Assembly (NCBI RefSeq): GCF_003627055.1
Contig: NZ_CP032624.1
Span: 1,922,001 to 1,986,000 of the forward strand
Reading direction: 5' to 3'
DNA from: Gryllotalpicola protaetiae
GTDB lineage: Bacteria; Actinomycetota; Actinomycetes; Actinomycetales; Microbacteriaceae
DNA length: 64,000 nt
Positions 53,595 through 61,941 of this stretch are shown one piece after another; within the stretch, counting starts at the first letter, position 1; every line of letters starts with the position of its first letter. A program made the position numbers and the translations under genes. Below the pieces are notes generated by a model. That model saw only the letters and a program-made list of their open reading frames with translations, did not search any database and was not told the origin of the DNA.

Positions 53595-54442
53595 CCCTCA
53601 CCCCTCAGAGTGCGCCGCTGCAGGCATCCGATCTCACCCTCGGCTATGACGGCCGCGTGATCACCGAGCACCTCGACGCGGTGATCGAGGATGGATCGTT
53701 CACCGTGATCGTCGGCCCGAACGCGTGCGGCAAGTCGACCCTGCTGCGTGCGCTCGCCCGCCTGCTCAAGCCGCAGTCCGGGCAGGTGCTGCTCGATGGG
53801 CGCGACATCCACGAATGCCGCACGAAGGACGTCGCGCGGCGGCTCGGGCTGCTGCCCCAGTCGTCCATCGCGCCCGACGGCATCACCGTCGCCGACCTGG
53901 TCGCCCGTGGCCGGCATCCGCATCAGTCCGCGTTCCAGCAGTGGTCCCGCGCGGACGAGAACGCCGTGCAGACGGCGCTGGATGCCACCGGCATCACGGC
54001 GCTGTCCGGGCGCCGCGTCGACGAGCTCTCCGGCGGCCAGCGCCAGCGGGTCTGGGTCGCGATGGCGCTCGCGCAGGAGACCGGCGTCCTGCTGCTCGAC
54101 GAGCCCACGACCTTCCTCGACATCGCCCATCAGTACGAGCTGCTCGAGCTGTTCCGCGAGCTGCACGGCCAGGGCCGCACGCTCGTCGCGGTGCTGCACG
54201 ACCTCAACCAGGCGAGCCGCTACGCCACCGACGTCATCGCGATGTCGGAGGGCCGCATCGTCGCCCACGGCGCCCCGGCGGCCGTCGTGACCGCTGAGCT
54301 GGTCGATCGTGTCTTCGGCCTGCCCGCGCACGTGCTTCCCGACCCCGTCACCGGCAGCCCGCTGGTCGTGCCGCTCGGCGCGCCCGGCCAGGTCTTCGCA
54401 CCTGCCGGAAGGCCGGCGCGGGCATCCGTCGGCATCGCCTGA
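53591..54442 (+). CDS. Siderophore ABC importer ATPase (FecE/FepC family)
   Basis: A 283-residue ATPase powering the importer. Walker A VGPNACGKSTLLRAL, Q-loop LLPQSSIAPDG, signature DELSGGQRQRVWVAMALAQ, Walker B VLLLDEPTTFLD and switch His VAVLHDLNQA are all canonical. ATG 53591 overlaps the second permease stop. It includes the FecE-type segment ARGRHPHQSAFQQW that contacts permeases. A C-terminal Pro/Ala-rich extension of about 20 residues is unusual but harmless. Confidence 0.96.
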   Translation: MTLTPQSAPLQASDLTLGYDGRVITEHLDAVIEDGSFTVIVGPNACGKSTLLRALARLLKPQSGQVLLDGRDIHECRTKDVARRLGLLPQSSIAPDGITVADLVARGRHPHQSAFQQWSRADENAVQTALDATGITALSGRRVDELSGGQRQRVWVAMALAQETGVLLLDEPTTFLDIAHQYELLELFRELHGQGRTLVAVLHDLNQASRYATDVIAMSEGRIVAHGAPAAVVTAELVDRVFGLPAHVLPDPVTGSPLVVPLGAPGQVFAPAGRPARASVGIA

Positions 54443-54475
54443 ATCCGTCACGCCCTCAGAAAGGAACCACCCGAC

Positions 54476-55468
54476 GTGACCCACGCATACCTCCACTCCC
54501 GCCGCCTGCGCGGGCTTCTCGCCGCCGCGCTCGCGGCCGGACTCGCGCTGACCGTCGCCGCGTGCAGCAGCGACAGCGCGCCTGTCGCCGAGAAGACCAG
54601 CACCACCGCGAGCACGCGCACGGTGAGCACGCCGGAAGGGAAGGTCACCGTGCCGTCGCACCCGCTGCGCGTCGTCTCGGTGCACTCCTGGACCACCGAG
54701 TCGCTGCTCGACCTGGGAGTCACGCCGCTCGGCGTCGAGGACAGCGGCGCCGAGTACGTCCCGCAGCGCTACCTGGCGCGCTGGACCAAGATCGACAAAG
54801 TCGCCCAGGGGGCCACCGTCGACTTCGAGAAGATCGCGGCGCTCAAGCCCGACCTCATCGTCGGCGTCGACGTGCCCTATCTGAAGAAGGACTACGCGAA
54901 GCTGTCGGCGATCGCGCCGACCGTGCTCGCGCCCTTCGGCGACGACCAGACCTGGCAGGACTACCCGACCTACACCGCGGACTACGTCGGCGCGAACGCG
55001 AAGCTCGCTGCACTCAAGAAGAAGTACGACAGCGCGGTCGCCGCAGCCAAGACCGAGTACGCGCCCCAGCTCGCCTCGATCAAGTGGGATGTCGTGCAGG
55101 GCGGGTTCGACGCCGGTAACTACTGGATCTACAGCACCACGTCGCCCGTCGGCTCGGTGCTGACCCAGCTCGGCGCCCAGTTCGCGAGCGCGACCGCCGC
55201 GGTGAAGCCGGGCGGCCAGAACTCCGTCTCGTACGAGAAGACCGATCTGCTCGCCGACGCGGACGAGATCATCTACTACACGAACAACGACGGCACCCCC
55301 GCAAACGACATCGACAAGCTGTTCGCGCTGCAGGGCTACCAGAACCTGCCCGCGGTGAAAGCCGGCCACACGGTCGGCACCCCCGACTTCCTGCCCGGCT
55401 CCTACTCCGACGCGCTCGGGCTGCTCGGCTCGATCACGGACGCCCTGAAGAAGGATGCCGCGCAGTGA
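54476..55468 (+). CDS. Second iron-siderophore substrate-binding lipoprotein
   Basis: A 330-residue FecB-type binding protein, distinct in sequence from the first. Lipobox VAAC (Cys 29) and a mature domain with LRVVSVHSWTTESLLDLGVTPLGV, EKIAALKPDLIVGVDVPYL and SYEKTDLLADADEIIYYTNND. GTG 54476 is 33 bases after the ATPase stop, with AAAGGA upstream, so it belongs to the same operon. Two binding proteins for one permease pair suggest two ligands delivered to one channel, a known arrangement in some Gram-positive siderophore systems. Confidence 0.92.
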   Translation: MTHAYLHSRRLRGLLAAALAAGLALTVAACSSDSAPVAEKTSTTASTRTVSTPEGKVTVPSHPLRVVSVHSWTTESLLDLGVTPLGVEDSGAEYVPQRYLARWTKIDKVAQGATVDFEKIAALKPDLIVGVDVPYLKKDYAKLSAIAPTVLAPFGDDQTWQDYPTYTADYVGANAKLAALKKKYDSAVAAAKTEYAPQLASIKWDVVQGGFDAGNYWIYSTTSPVGSVLTQLGAQFASATAAVKPGGQNSVSYEKTDLLADADEIIYYTNNDGTPANDIDKLFALQGYQNLPAVKAGHTVGTPDFLPGSYSDALGLLGSITDALKKDAAQ

Positions 55469-55478
55469 CGGCGGCGCG

Positions 55479-55673
55479 ATGACCATCGCCGATCGGCGGG
55501 AGCGCGAGGCGTCGCTCCCGCCAATGCGATGGCACGACACCCAGGTCACCGGCATCCGCGAGATCACCGGCCGGATGGTGCGTGACACTGGCGACCACCT
55601 GCCGGGTCACCGTCGCGACCGCCTCGAGCTCGTCGGCTACTGGCGTGCCGGCGGCCCGATCGACGCGGACTGA
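55479..55673 (+). pseudogene. Internally deleted siderophore-interacting protein (SIP) remnant
   Basis: The 64-residue frame starts like a SIP ferric-siderophore reductase (WHDTQVTGIREITGRMVRDT, compare the usual TVT.VREITPRMVRVTL) and ends like one (LELVGYWRAGG, compare the usual C-terminal GYWRRG). Between them about 200 residues that carry the FAD and NAD(P)H sites are missing. The junction RMVRDTGDHLPGHRRDR is in frame. It follows the second binding-protein gene in the iron operon, where intact SIP genes often sit. I read it as an in-frame deletion rather than a real short gene. Start ATG 55479; another ATG at 55455 overlaps the preceding gene. Confidence 0.65.
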
Positions 55674-55718
55674 ACTCGCGCGGAGCCTTTCGCCTGCTCG
55701 GCGGCTCCGCGGTGGGGC

Positions 55719-56114
55719 TCAGCGCGCGTCGAGGGTGCCGATCCGCGTGCCGTCGGCGTCCTTGACGGTGAGCGTCGTGCCGGAGATCGTGGCCGTCGAA
55801 GCCCGCGACAGCCAGGTGTCGACATCGGGGCAGGCCATCAGCGTGGTGGCGAAGTGGCCGAAGTGGAACGTCTGACCCGAGATCGTCCCTTTGCCGATGA
55901 GCGAGTTGCACCCGTCCGTGCCGTTGAACGAACCATCAGGGGCGATGGTCAGCGAGGGCATTCCCGGGCCGGCCGTGCCCCACGACGCGGCGAAGCCGTG
56001 CGCTCCCGCCGATGCGGCGGTGTTCGCGTTCTGATTCGAGCAGGCAGAGAGCGTGAGCGTGAGCGCGGCCGCCGCTGCGGCGGCCAGACCGAGCGTGCGG
56101 GCGACGTGAGCCAT
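55719..56114 (-). CDS. META-domain lipoprotein (HslJ-like)
   Basis: A 131-residue lipoprotein, lipobox LSAC (Cys 25), with a META domain containing SLTIAPDGSFNGTDGCNSLIGKG and HFATTLMACPDVDTWL. META-domain proteins are small beta-barrels linked to stress or motility; no reaction is known. ATG 56114. Its leader holds a 7-base tandem repeat that also abuts the arginine deiminase stop. It ends 45 bases from the SIP remnant on the opposite strand. The two Cys in the mature part may form a disulfide. Confidence 0.85.
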   Translation of the reverse strand: MAHVARTLGLAAAAAAALTLTLSACSNQNANTAASAGAHGFAASWGTAGPGMPSLTIAPDGSFNGTDGCNSLIGKGTISGQTFHFGHFATTLMACPDVDTWLSRASTATISGTTLTVKDADGTRIGTLDAR

Positions 56115-56131
56115 GGCGCTGCTCCTCTGCT

Positions 56132-56164
56132 CGATGGGCGATGGGCGATGGGCGATGGGCGATG
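56132..56164. repeat. CGATGGG tandem repeat, 4.7 copies
   Basis: Four perfect CGATGGG units (56132-56159) and a partial fifth (CGATG) fill the 51-base spacer between the META gene start and the arginine deiminase stop, and can slip in replication. It lies in the leader of the META gene, where copy number would change its length. Confidence 0.85.
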
Positions 56165-56165
56165 C

Positions 56166-57407
56166 CTAGAAGTCGATCGGGTCGCGTGAGATCGGGCAGG
56201 TCATGCAGTGCCCGCCGCCGCGGCCGCGGCCGAGCTCCGCGCCGACGATCTCGATGACCTCGACGCCCTCGTTGCGCAGCAGCTCATTGGTATGGGTGTT
56301 CCGGTCGTAGGCGAACACGACGCCGGGCTCGACGGCGACGACGTTGTTGCCGCTGTCCCATTGCTGCCGTTCGCCGGCGTACCAGCCGCCGCCGGGCTCG
56401 ACGCGTCGCAGTGGCGTGCCGAGCGCGGTGCCGACAGCGTCGATCCAGTGGGTGCCGTTCAGATCCACCACCTCGATGTCGCCCCTGTCGCTCGGACGCA
56501 GCTCGAAGGGGTGGATTCCGTCGACGATGTCGGGGTAATAGGTGACGAGGTCGCGATCGGCGAACGTGAAGACGGTGTCGAGGTGCATCGCGGCGCGCAG
56601 CTTGGGCATGCCTGCGACAAGCACGCGTTCGGCGGCCTCGGCCTGGAAGAGCGCGGCGGCGACCTGGGTGATCGCCTGCCGGCTCGAGCGCTCGCTCATG
56701 CCGATGAGGACCGTCCCGTTGCCGACGGGCATGACGTCGCCGCCTTCGAGGGTGGCCTGGCCCCAGTCCTGCTCGGGGTCGCCCCACCAGACGGTGTTGC
56801 CGGTGAAGTCAGGGTGGAACTGGTAGATCGCCTTCATCAGCAGCGTCTCATCGTGACGTGCCGGCCAGTACAACGGATTGAGGGTCAGACCGCCGAAGAT
56901 CCAGCACGTGGTGTCGCGGGTGTACAGCGTGTTCGGCAGCGGCGGCATGAGGTACTCGTTGACCCCGGTGGACTCGCGCGCCAGGGCGAGGTAGGCGGGG
57001 CGGAAGTCGCTGGGGAGCTCGCGGGTGGACAGGCCGCCGATCAGGTACTCGGCCAGCTCGGTGTCGGGCAGTGACGTGAGGAAGGCGCGGGTGTCGTCGA
57101 GGAGGCCGAGTCCGACCTCGTTCGCGATGATCTTGCGGTCGAGGAGCCAGTCCTTGGCGCCGGGAACCGCGAGCGTCTCGGCGAGCAGATCGTGGAGCTC
57201 GACGACTTCGACGCCCCGATCGGTCAGATTCGTCACGAACTCGGCATGGTCGCGCTTGGCGTTCTCGACCCACAGCACGTCGTCGAAGAGGAGATCGTCG
57301 TTGTTGCTCGGCGTCAGCCGCTCGTGGCCGAGACCGGGGCGGCACACGAGCACCTTGTTGAGCTTTCCGACCTCTGAATAGGCGCCGTAGGGCGTGTGGC
57401 TGGTCAC
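56166..57407 (-). CDS. arcA: Arginine deiminase
   Basis: Hydrolyses arginine to citrulline and ammonia, the first step of the ADI pathway, in the cytoplasm. The 413-residue protein has the family motifs [78 protein letters not shown] and the catalytic end [14 protein letters not shown] with nucleophile C401 (the usual Arg before the Cys is His here). ATG at 57407. It follows the antiporter gene by 24 bases as one operon. Ornithine carbamoyltransferase and carbamate kinase genes are not in the window. Confidence 0.96.
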   Translation of the reverse strand: MTSHTPYGAYSEVGKLNKVLVCRPGLGHERLTPSNNDDLLFDDVLWVENAKRDHAEFVTNLTDRGVEVVELHDLLAETLAVPGAKDWLLDRKIIANEVGLGLLDDTRAFLTSLPDTELAEYLIGGLSTRELPSDFRPAYLALARESTGVNEYLMPPLPNTLYTRDTTCWIFGGLTLNPLYWPARHDETLLMKAIYQFHPDFTGNTVWWGDPEQDWGQATLEGGDVMPVGNGTVLIGMSERSSRQAITQVAAALFQAEAAERVLVAGMPKLRAAMHLDTVFTFADRDLVTYYPDIVDGIHPFELRPSDRGDIEVVDLNGTHWIDAVGTALGTPLRRVEPGGGWYAGERQQWDSGNNVVAVEPGVVFAYDRNTHTNELLRNEGVEVIEIVGAELGRGRGGGHCMTCPISRDPIDF

Positions 57408-57431
57408 GTCGTTCTCCTCATTCGCTTGGGA

Positions 57432-58925
57432 TCATTCGTGCGGAAGGTAGGGCGGTTCGGCCGGGGCAGGCGGCTCGATGTGGACCACGCCGGTGGCGAG
57501 CAGCACGATTCCGACGATGGCGCCGATCACGATGACGATGAACACCACGAGACCCGCCCGGGTGAACACCTTCGCGCGGGCCTCTCGCCGCGCGAAGTAG
57601 TAGAGCAGCGTGGCGGGTGCGATGAGCAGGCAGGACAGGAACAGGAAGACGTAGCCGGCGGCCCACAGCAGGAACAGCGTGTACGCCGTCGAGATCACGG
57701 CGATGACCAGATCGCGCGTTCGCCCCTTCTCGCCCTGATAGCCGTCTTTGGTGATTGCGATCTTGACGGCATAGGCGGATGCCAGTGCGAACGGCGCCAG
57801 CGCGAGGGCCGCCGTCAAGTCGAGTGTGAAGTCGAGCGCGTTGCCGAGGAACTGGACGGCGAAGAGGACCAGCGACACCAGCACCGAGGTCCACAGCACG
57901 GCGTTCGCCGGCGCATCGTGCTTGTTGACCTTCCCGAAGTAGCTGGGGAAGTCCTTGTCCCTCGCCGCGGCATAGACCACGTCGGCGGCCAGCAGCTGCC
58001 AGGCGAGATACGCGCCGAGGACGGAGATGATCAGGCCGACGCGGATGAAGTTGCCGCCCCATGGCCCGGTCACCGACTCGAGCACGCCGCCGATCGACGG
58101 CTGCTGCAGCTGCGCGATCTGCTCCTTCGGCAGGATTCCATAGGACAGGATCGAGATGCTCGCGAAGAGGGCGAGCACGGACAGGAATCCGATCACCGTC
58201 GCCGTGCCGACGTGCGAGCGCTTCTTCGCATAGCGCGAGTACACGCTGGCGCCCTCGATGCCGAGGAACACGAACACCGTGATCAGCATGGTGCCCTGCA
58301 CCTGGGCGAACAGCGCGTCTCCACCGGGCACGTCGTAGCCGCCCGTGAGATTCGCGGCGAACACGTGCGGTTTGAAGAAGAAGATCACGAGGACGAGGAA
58401 GAGCAGCAGCGGCACGAGCTTCGCGGCGGTGACGATGGCGTTGATCCAGGCGGCCTCTTTGACGCCCTGGCGGATGAGCAGGAAGAACGCCCACACGGCG
58501 GCCACCGAGATGAGGAACGCCCACCAGGTGTCGCCTTGACCGAGCACCGGTTCCAGCGGCGGGAACAGCTGCGACAGGGTCGTCATGATGAGGACCCAGT
58601 AGAAGGCGTTGCCCGCGCAGGCCGAGGCCCAGAAGCCCACGGCCGAGATGAAGCCGGGGAACACCCCGAAACCCTCGCGGGCGTACACATAGACGCCGTT
58701 GTCGAGTTGCGGCTTGCGGTTGGCGAGATTCTGGAAGACGAACGCCAGCATCAGCATGCCGGTGCCGGCGATCGCCCACGCGATGATGGCGCCGTATACC
58801 CCGGTCTGGCTCGCGAACCGCGACGGAAGCTGGAACACCCCCGCGCCCACCATCGAGCCGACGACCATGGCCGTCAGGGTGGGCAGGCTGAGCTTTCGTG
58901 TCGCGGTCTCGGTTTGCTCGGACAC
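57432..58925 (-). CDS. arcD: Arginine/ornithine antiporter (APC family, ArcD-type)
   Basis: A 497-residue APC-superfamily transporter with 12-13 helices exchanging arginine for ornithine (or another basic amino acid). Helix I has TAMVVGSMVGAGVFQLPSRFA, the substrate-binding consensus GSMVGAGVF; the sixth segment has VFLGIEGASVYSRYAKKRSHVG, typical of basic amino acid antiporters. It starts with GTG 58925. The gene leads the arcDA operon; the arginine deiminase gene follows 24 bases later. Lysine/cadaverine-type antiporters are a weaker alternative given this partner. Confidence 0.92.
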   Translation of the reverse strand: MSEQTETATRKLSLPTLTAMVVGSMVGAGVFQLPSRFASQTGVYGAIIAWAIAGTGMLMLAFVFQNLANRKPQLDNGVYVYAREGFGVFPGFISAVGFWASACAGNAFYWVLIMTTLSQLFPPLEPVLGQGDTWWAFLISVAAVWAFFLLIRQGVKEAAWINAIVTAAKLVPLLLFLVLVIFFFKPHVFAANLTGGYDVPGGDALFAQVQGTMLITVFVFLGIEGASVYSRYAKKRSHVGTATVIGFLSVLALFASISILSYGILPKEQIAQLQQPSIGGVLESVTGPWGGNFIRVGLIISVLGAYLAWQLLAADVVYAAARDKDFPSYFGKVNKHDAPANAVLWTSVLVSLVLFAVQFLGNALDFTLDLTAALALAPFALASAYAVKIAITKDGYQGEKGRTRDLVIAVISTAYTLFLLWAAGYVFLFLSCLLIAPATLLYYFARREARAKVFTRAGLVVFIVIVIGAIVGIVLLATGVVHIEPPAPAEPPYLPHE

Positions 58926-59010
58926 TGTGGAACCCCCCGATCCGGTGCGTGTGATCGCGACCCATTTCTACTCTGCCGCCGCGACCGCTGCCTCCCTCAC
59001 TTCTAGCGGT

Positions 59011-59036
59011 TGTCTACCGCCGTAGCTAGGTAGACA
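59011..59036. promoter_or_regulatory. Inverted repeat TGTCTACC-N10-GGTAGACA at the metallopeptidase/arcD boundary
   Basis: Perfect 8-base arms (59011-59018 and 59029-59036). It overlaps the last codons and stop (59026-59028) of the upstream metallopeptidase gene and lies about 90 bases before the arcD start, so it may end the first gene, regulate arcDA, or both. Confidence 0.5.
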
Positions 59037-60024
59037 GAGCGGTCGTCGCGACGAGGTCATGCACGAACGCGAGCTTGCGCCGCACGGGCCGCGCGATCTC
59101 GAACGGGTAGAGGTCGCCGTAGCCCATCGAGCGGTTGATGCGATTGAACGCCTGCGACATCCAGTCCCAGTCCGCGAGCAGGCGTTGCACGGGCTGCTCG
59201 CGGTAGTCGTCGAGCGGCACGACATCGATGTCGCGCAGGTTGGTCGCGCTCGCGTCGAGTTGGATGCCGATCGCGGCCGCGGTCGCGAGCGTCCCGCTGA
59301 TGTGCAGGTAGTGCGCGAAGGTCTCGGCGAAGTCCTCCCACGGGTGCATGGTCGCGTACTGCGAGATGTACGAGGTGTGCCAGTCGCTCGGAGCGCCCCT
59401 GCGGTAGTGGCGGTCCACGGCGGCCTGGTAGTCGGCCCGCTCATCGCCGAAGATCTCCCGACATCCGGCCCAGCTCTGCTCGTCGACGAGCACGCCTTGG
59501 TAGTAGTGCCCGACCTCATGCCGCAGGTGCCCGAGGATGGTGCGGTAGGGCTCGCCGAGCGCGACGCGCAGCGCCTCGCGCCGGTCGTCAAGACTCTCGG
59601 CGAGATCGAGGGTGACGATGCCGCCCGCGTGGCCGATCATCACGGGCGTGCCGGAGCTCAGGCTCGACAGCAGATCGAAACCGAGGCCGCCGTCGTGCGC
59701 GTACCACGGCTCGATCGGCAGGCCCAGGTCGAGCAGCTGGAGCACGAGCCGCCGCTTGGCCTGCTCGACGTGGACGAGCTTCTCGAGGGCGATCGTGTCA
59801 CCGGCATCCGGCCGGGCTCTCGTGAGCCGGCACGAGAGGCAGCGACCGGCCTCTGCGTCCTCGTCGACCAGCCAGTTGCAGCCCCATTGCCGGTTCGAGC
59901 AGGTGTACCAGGTGGTGCTGCCATCGGCGGCCTTGCGATCGCGCACCCCGTGGAACTGCCGTCCTACGGCATCGAAGGCGAGCTCAGCGCCGCAACCGGG
60001 GCACTGCAGCTGATCGAGGAACAC
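59026..60024 (-). CDS. Zinc-ribbon metallopeptidase-like protein (putative, DUF-type) with missing N-terminal start
   Basis: A 332-residue protein with zinc-ribbon cysteine pairs (CPGC near 8-11, CSNRQWGC and CLSC) and a metalloprotease motif HEVGHYY (H169, E170, H173), plus a third ligand candidate in WEDFAETFAHYLH. It probably is a zinc-dependent peptidase or chaperone-like protein of unknown role. The earliest canonical start, GTG 60024, excludes an in-frame CPHC pair at 60034-60045 that belongs to the family N-terminus. No ATG, GTG or TTG lies between it and an upstream stop (60076-60078); an ATG at 60069-60071 is one base out of frame. A frameshift or non-standard start is therefore likely. 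Confidence 0.8.
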   Translation of the reverse strand: MFLDQLQCPGCGAELAFDAVGRQFHGVRDRKAADGSTTWYTCSNRQWGCNWLVDEDAEAGRCLSCRLTRARPDAGDTIALEKLVHVEQAKRRLVLQLLDLGLPIEPWYAHDGGLGFDLLSSLSSGTPVMIGHAGGIVTLDLAESLDDRREALRVALGEPYRTILGHLRHEVGHYYQGVLVDEQSWAGCREIFGDERADYQAAVDRHYRRGAPSDWHTSYISQYATMHPWEDFAETFAHYLHISGTLATAAAIGIQLDASATNLRDIDVVPLDDYREQPVQRLLADWDWMSQAFNRINRSMGYGDLYPFEIARPVRRKLAFVHDLVATTALST

Positions 60025-60174
60025 GAAGTGCCTGCAGTGCGGGCAGCGCGGCGCGGTGACGGTCGCGGCATCACGCTACGCGCTCGCACCGTTTCGCCAC
60101 CCGGAATGGGTGCGGCGGTCGATGCGTTGCGTGACAATGAGGTGCCGACGACGACGCGGCCCATTTCTTCGGTC

Positions 60175-60190
60175 GTGACCACCAGGTCAC
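60175..60190. promoter_or_regulatory. Inverted repeat GTGACC-N4-GGTCAC upstream of the efflux pump
   Basis: Perfect 6-base arms with a 4-base centre, ending 20 bases before the ATG of the pump gene. Suits a TetR- or MarR-type repressor. No regulator gene is adjacent. Confidence 0.5.
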
Positions 60191-60209
60191 ATGAGCCAGG
60201 AGGACCGCG

Positions 60210-61685
60210 ATGTCCGTGACGCCTGCTCCAAGCTCTCTGCGATGGTGGGTGCTCGCCACCGTCGCCATCGCCCAGCTGATGGTCGTGCTGGACAACTCGG
60301 TGGTGAACATCGCCCTGCCGTCCGCTCAGAAGGACCTCGGCTTCACGAACGGCGACCGGCAGTGGGTCGTGACGGCCTATTCGCTGGCGTTCGGCAGCCT
60401 GCTGCTGCTCGGCGGCAGGCTCTCCGACATCATCGGCCGGAAGATCACCTTCATCGTCGGGCTCATCGGCTTCGCCGGCGCCTCTGCTCTCGGCGGCGCG
60501 GCCGCGAGCTTCGGCATGCTGGTCGCTGCGCGAGCGATCCAGGGCGCGTTCGGCGCCGTGCTCGCACCGACTGCGCTCGCCGTGCTGACCACGACCTTCA
60601 CCGTGCCGAAAGAGCGGGCGCGCGCGTTCGGCGTGTTCGGCGCGATCGCGGGCGCAGGCGGTGCGGTCGGGCTCTTGCTGGGCGGATTCCTGACGCAGGA
60701 CCTCAACTGGCGGTGGAGCCTCTACGTCAACGTCGTGTTCGCGGTCGTCGCGGTGGTCGGCGCCGCGCTGTTCGTGCGCACCCCCGCGAGCACGGAGGCG
60801 CGGCCGAAGCTGGACGTGCCCGGGGCCGCACTGATCAGCGGCGGCCTGTTCGCCCTCGTCCTCGGCTTCTCGAACGCCGAGACCGACGGCTGGAGCGCGT
60901 TCCAGACCTGGAGCCTGCTGGTCGCCTGCGGCATCCTGCTCATCGCCTTCGTGCTGTGGCAGCTACGCGCCTCGCACCCGCTGCTGCCGCTCGCGGTCGT
61001 GCTCGACCGCAACCGCGGCGCCTCGTACCTGTCGATCCTCATCGTCGGGTCTGGGACCTTCGCGCTGTTCCTCTTCCTCACCTACTACCTGCAGAGCTCG
61101 CTCGGCTACGACCCGATCAAGACTGGCGTCGCCTTCCTGCCGATGATCGGAATGCTGATCCTGAGCGCGCAGTTCGGCACCAATTTCTTCAACCCGCGGT
61201 TCGGCCCGAAGGTCCTGGTGCCGATCGGCATGTTCGTCGTCGCTTTCGGCATGGTGCTGCTGACGCGCCTCGGAATCCACAGCACCTATGCGGCCGACGT
61301 GCTGCCCCCTCTGCTGGTGATGGGCGCAGGCATGGGCTCGATCATGCCGCCGTCGATCCAGACGGCGACGCTCGGCGTCGACAGGCACGTCGCCGGCGTC
61401 GCCTCCGCCCTGGTCAACACGAGCCAGCAGGTCGGCGGGTCGATCGGGACGTCGCTGCTGAACACCATCGCCGCGAGCGCCGTCACCGCCTATCTGGCTG
61501 CGCACCACCCGCCGACGGCGGCGACGGTGGCGCTCGCGACGATCCACAGCTACACGACCGTGTACTGGGTCACCGCTGCGGTGTTCGCGGGTGGCGGCCT
61601 GCTTGCCGCTTTCCTGTTCCGACGCCGCCGCGACAGCGCCGCGGCGGCGGTCCCGCCGGCCGTGGAGTCGGCGGTCGCCGTCTAG
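60210..61685 (+). CDS. DHA2-family drug/H+ antiporter (EmrB/QacA-type MFS)
   Basis: A 491-residue transporter, probably with 14 membrane helices, exporting toxic or cationic compounds. Motif D1/A region includes VVLDNSVVNIALPSAQKDLGF, the loop motif GRLSDIIGRKITFIVGL, and the family APTALAVLTTTF and GAIAGAGGAVGLLLGGFL. ATG 60210 with AGGAGG 9 bases upstream. Followed by a strong terminator. Probably repressed through the inverted repeat at 60175. The compounds handled are unknown. Confidence 0.93.
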   Translation: MSVTPAPSSLRWWVLATVAIAQLMVVLDNSVVNIALPSAQKDLGFTNGDRQWVVTAYSLAFGSLLLLGGRLSDIIGRKITFIVGLIGFAGASALGGAAASFGMLVAARAIQGAFGAVLAPTALAVLTTTFTVPKERARAFGVFGAIAGAGGAVGLLLGGFLTQDLNWRWSLYVNVVFAVVAVVGAALFVRTPASTEARPKLDVPGAALISGGLFALVLGFSNAETDGWSAFQTWSLLVACGILLIAFVLWQLRASHPLLPLAVVLDRNRGASYLSILIVGSGTFALFLFLTYYLQSSLGYDPIKTGVAFLPMIGMLILSAQFGTNFFNPRFGPKVLVPIGMFVVAFGMVLLTRLGIHSTYAADVLPPLLVMGAGMGSIMPPSIQTATLGVDRHVAGVASALVNTSQQVGGSIGTSLLNTIAASAVTAYLAAHHPPTAATVALATIHSYTTVYWVTAAVFAGGGLLAAFLFRRRRDSAAAAVPPAVESAVAV

Positions 61686-61718
61686 TGATTCAGCGGTTCT
61701 GACGGTTGAGGAGTCGCA

Positions 61719-61746
61719 CGGCCCGGTCTGCGGACCGGGCCGTTTT
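61719..61746 (+). terminator. Intrinsic terminator after the efflux pump
   Basis: CGGCCCGGTC (61719-61728) pairs perfectly with GACCGGGCCG (61733-61742) across a TGCG loop and is followed by TTTT. Confidence 0.9.
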
Positions 61747-61851
61747 CCGTGCGTGGAGGGTTTTCCACACGGAGGAAATGTTTCGCAGTACTTTCCTGCG
61801 ACTTGAATACAACGATTTCAAAAGTCAATACGGAAAACGCTTGCCAAACCA

Positions 61852-61881
61852 TTGACAGAGGCGAAAGTGACGTTCTAGCTT
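61852..61881 (+). promoter_or_regulatory. Promoter (-35 TTGACA, -10 TAGCTT) of the ABC importer operon
   Basis: TTGACA (61852-61857) and TAGCTT (61876-61881) are 18 bases apart, in a locally AT-rich stretch (about 61750-61935) unlike its surroundings. GAAATGTTTCG occurs twice (61775-61785 and 61904-61914), flanking the promoter, and TTGAA-N9-TTCAA lies at 61803-61821; these are candidate operators. Confidence 0.75.
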
Positions 61882-61941
61882 TCAAACATCAACAACAGGT
61901 TGAGAAATGTTTCGACCTGTTTACTCTGAAGAAGGAAGTCA

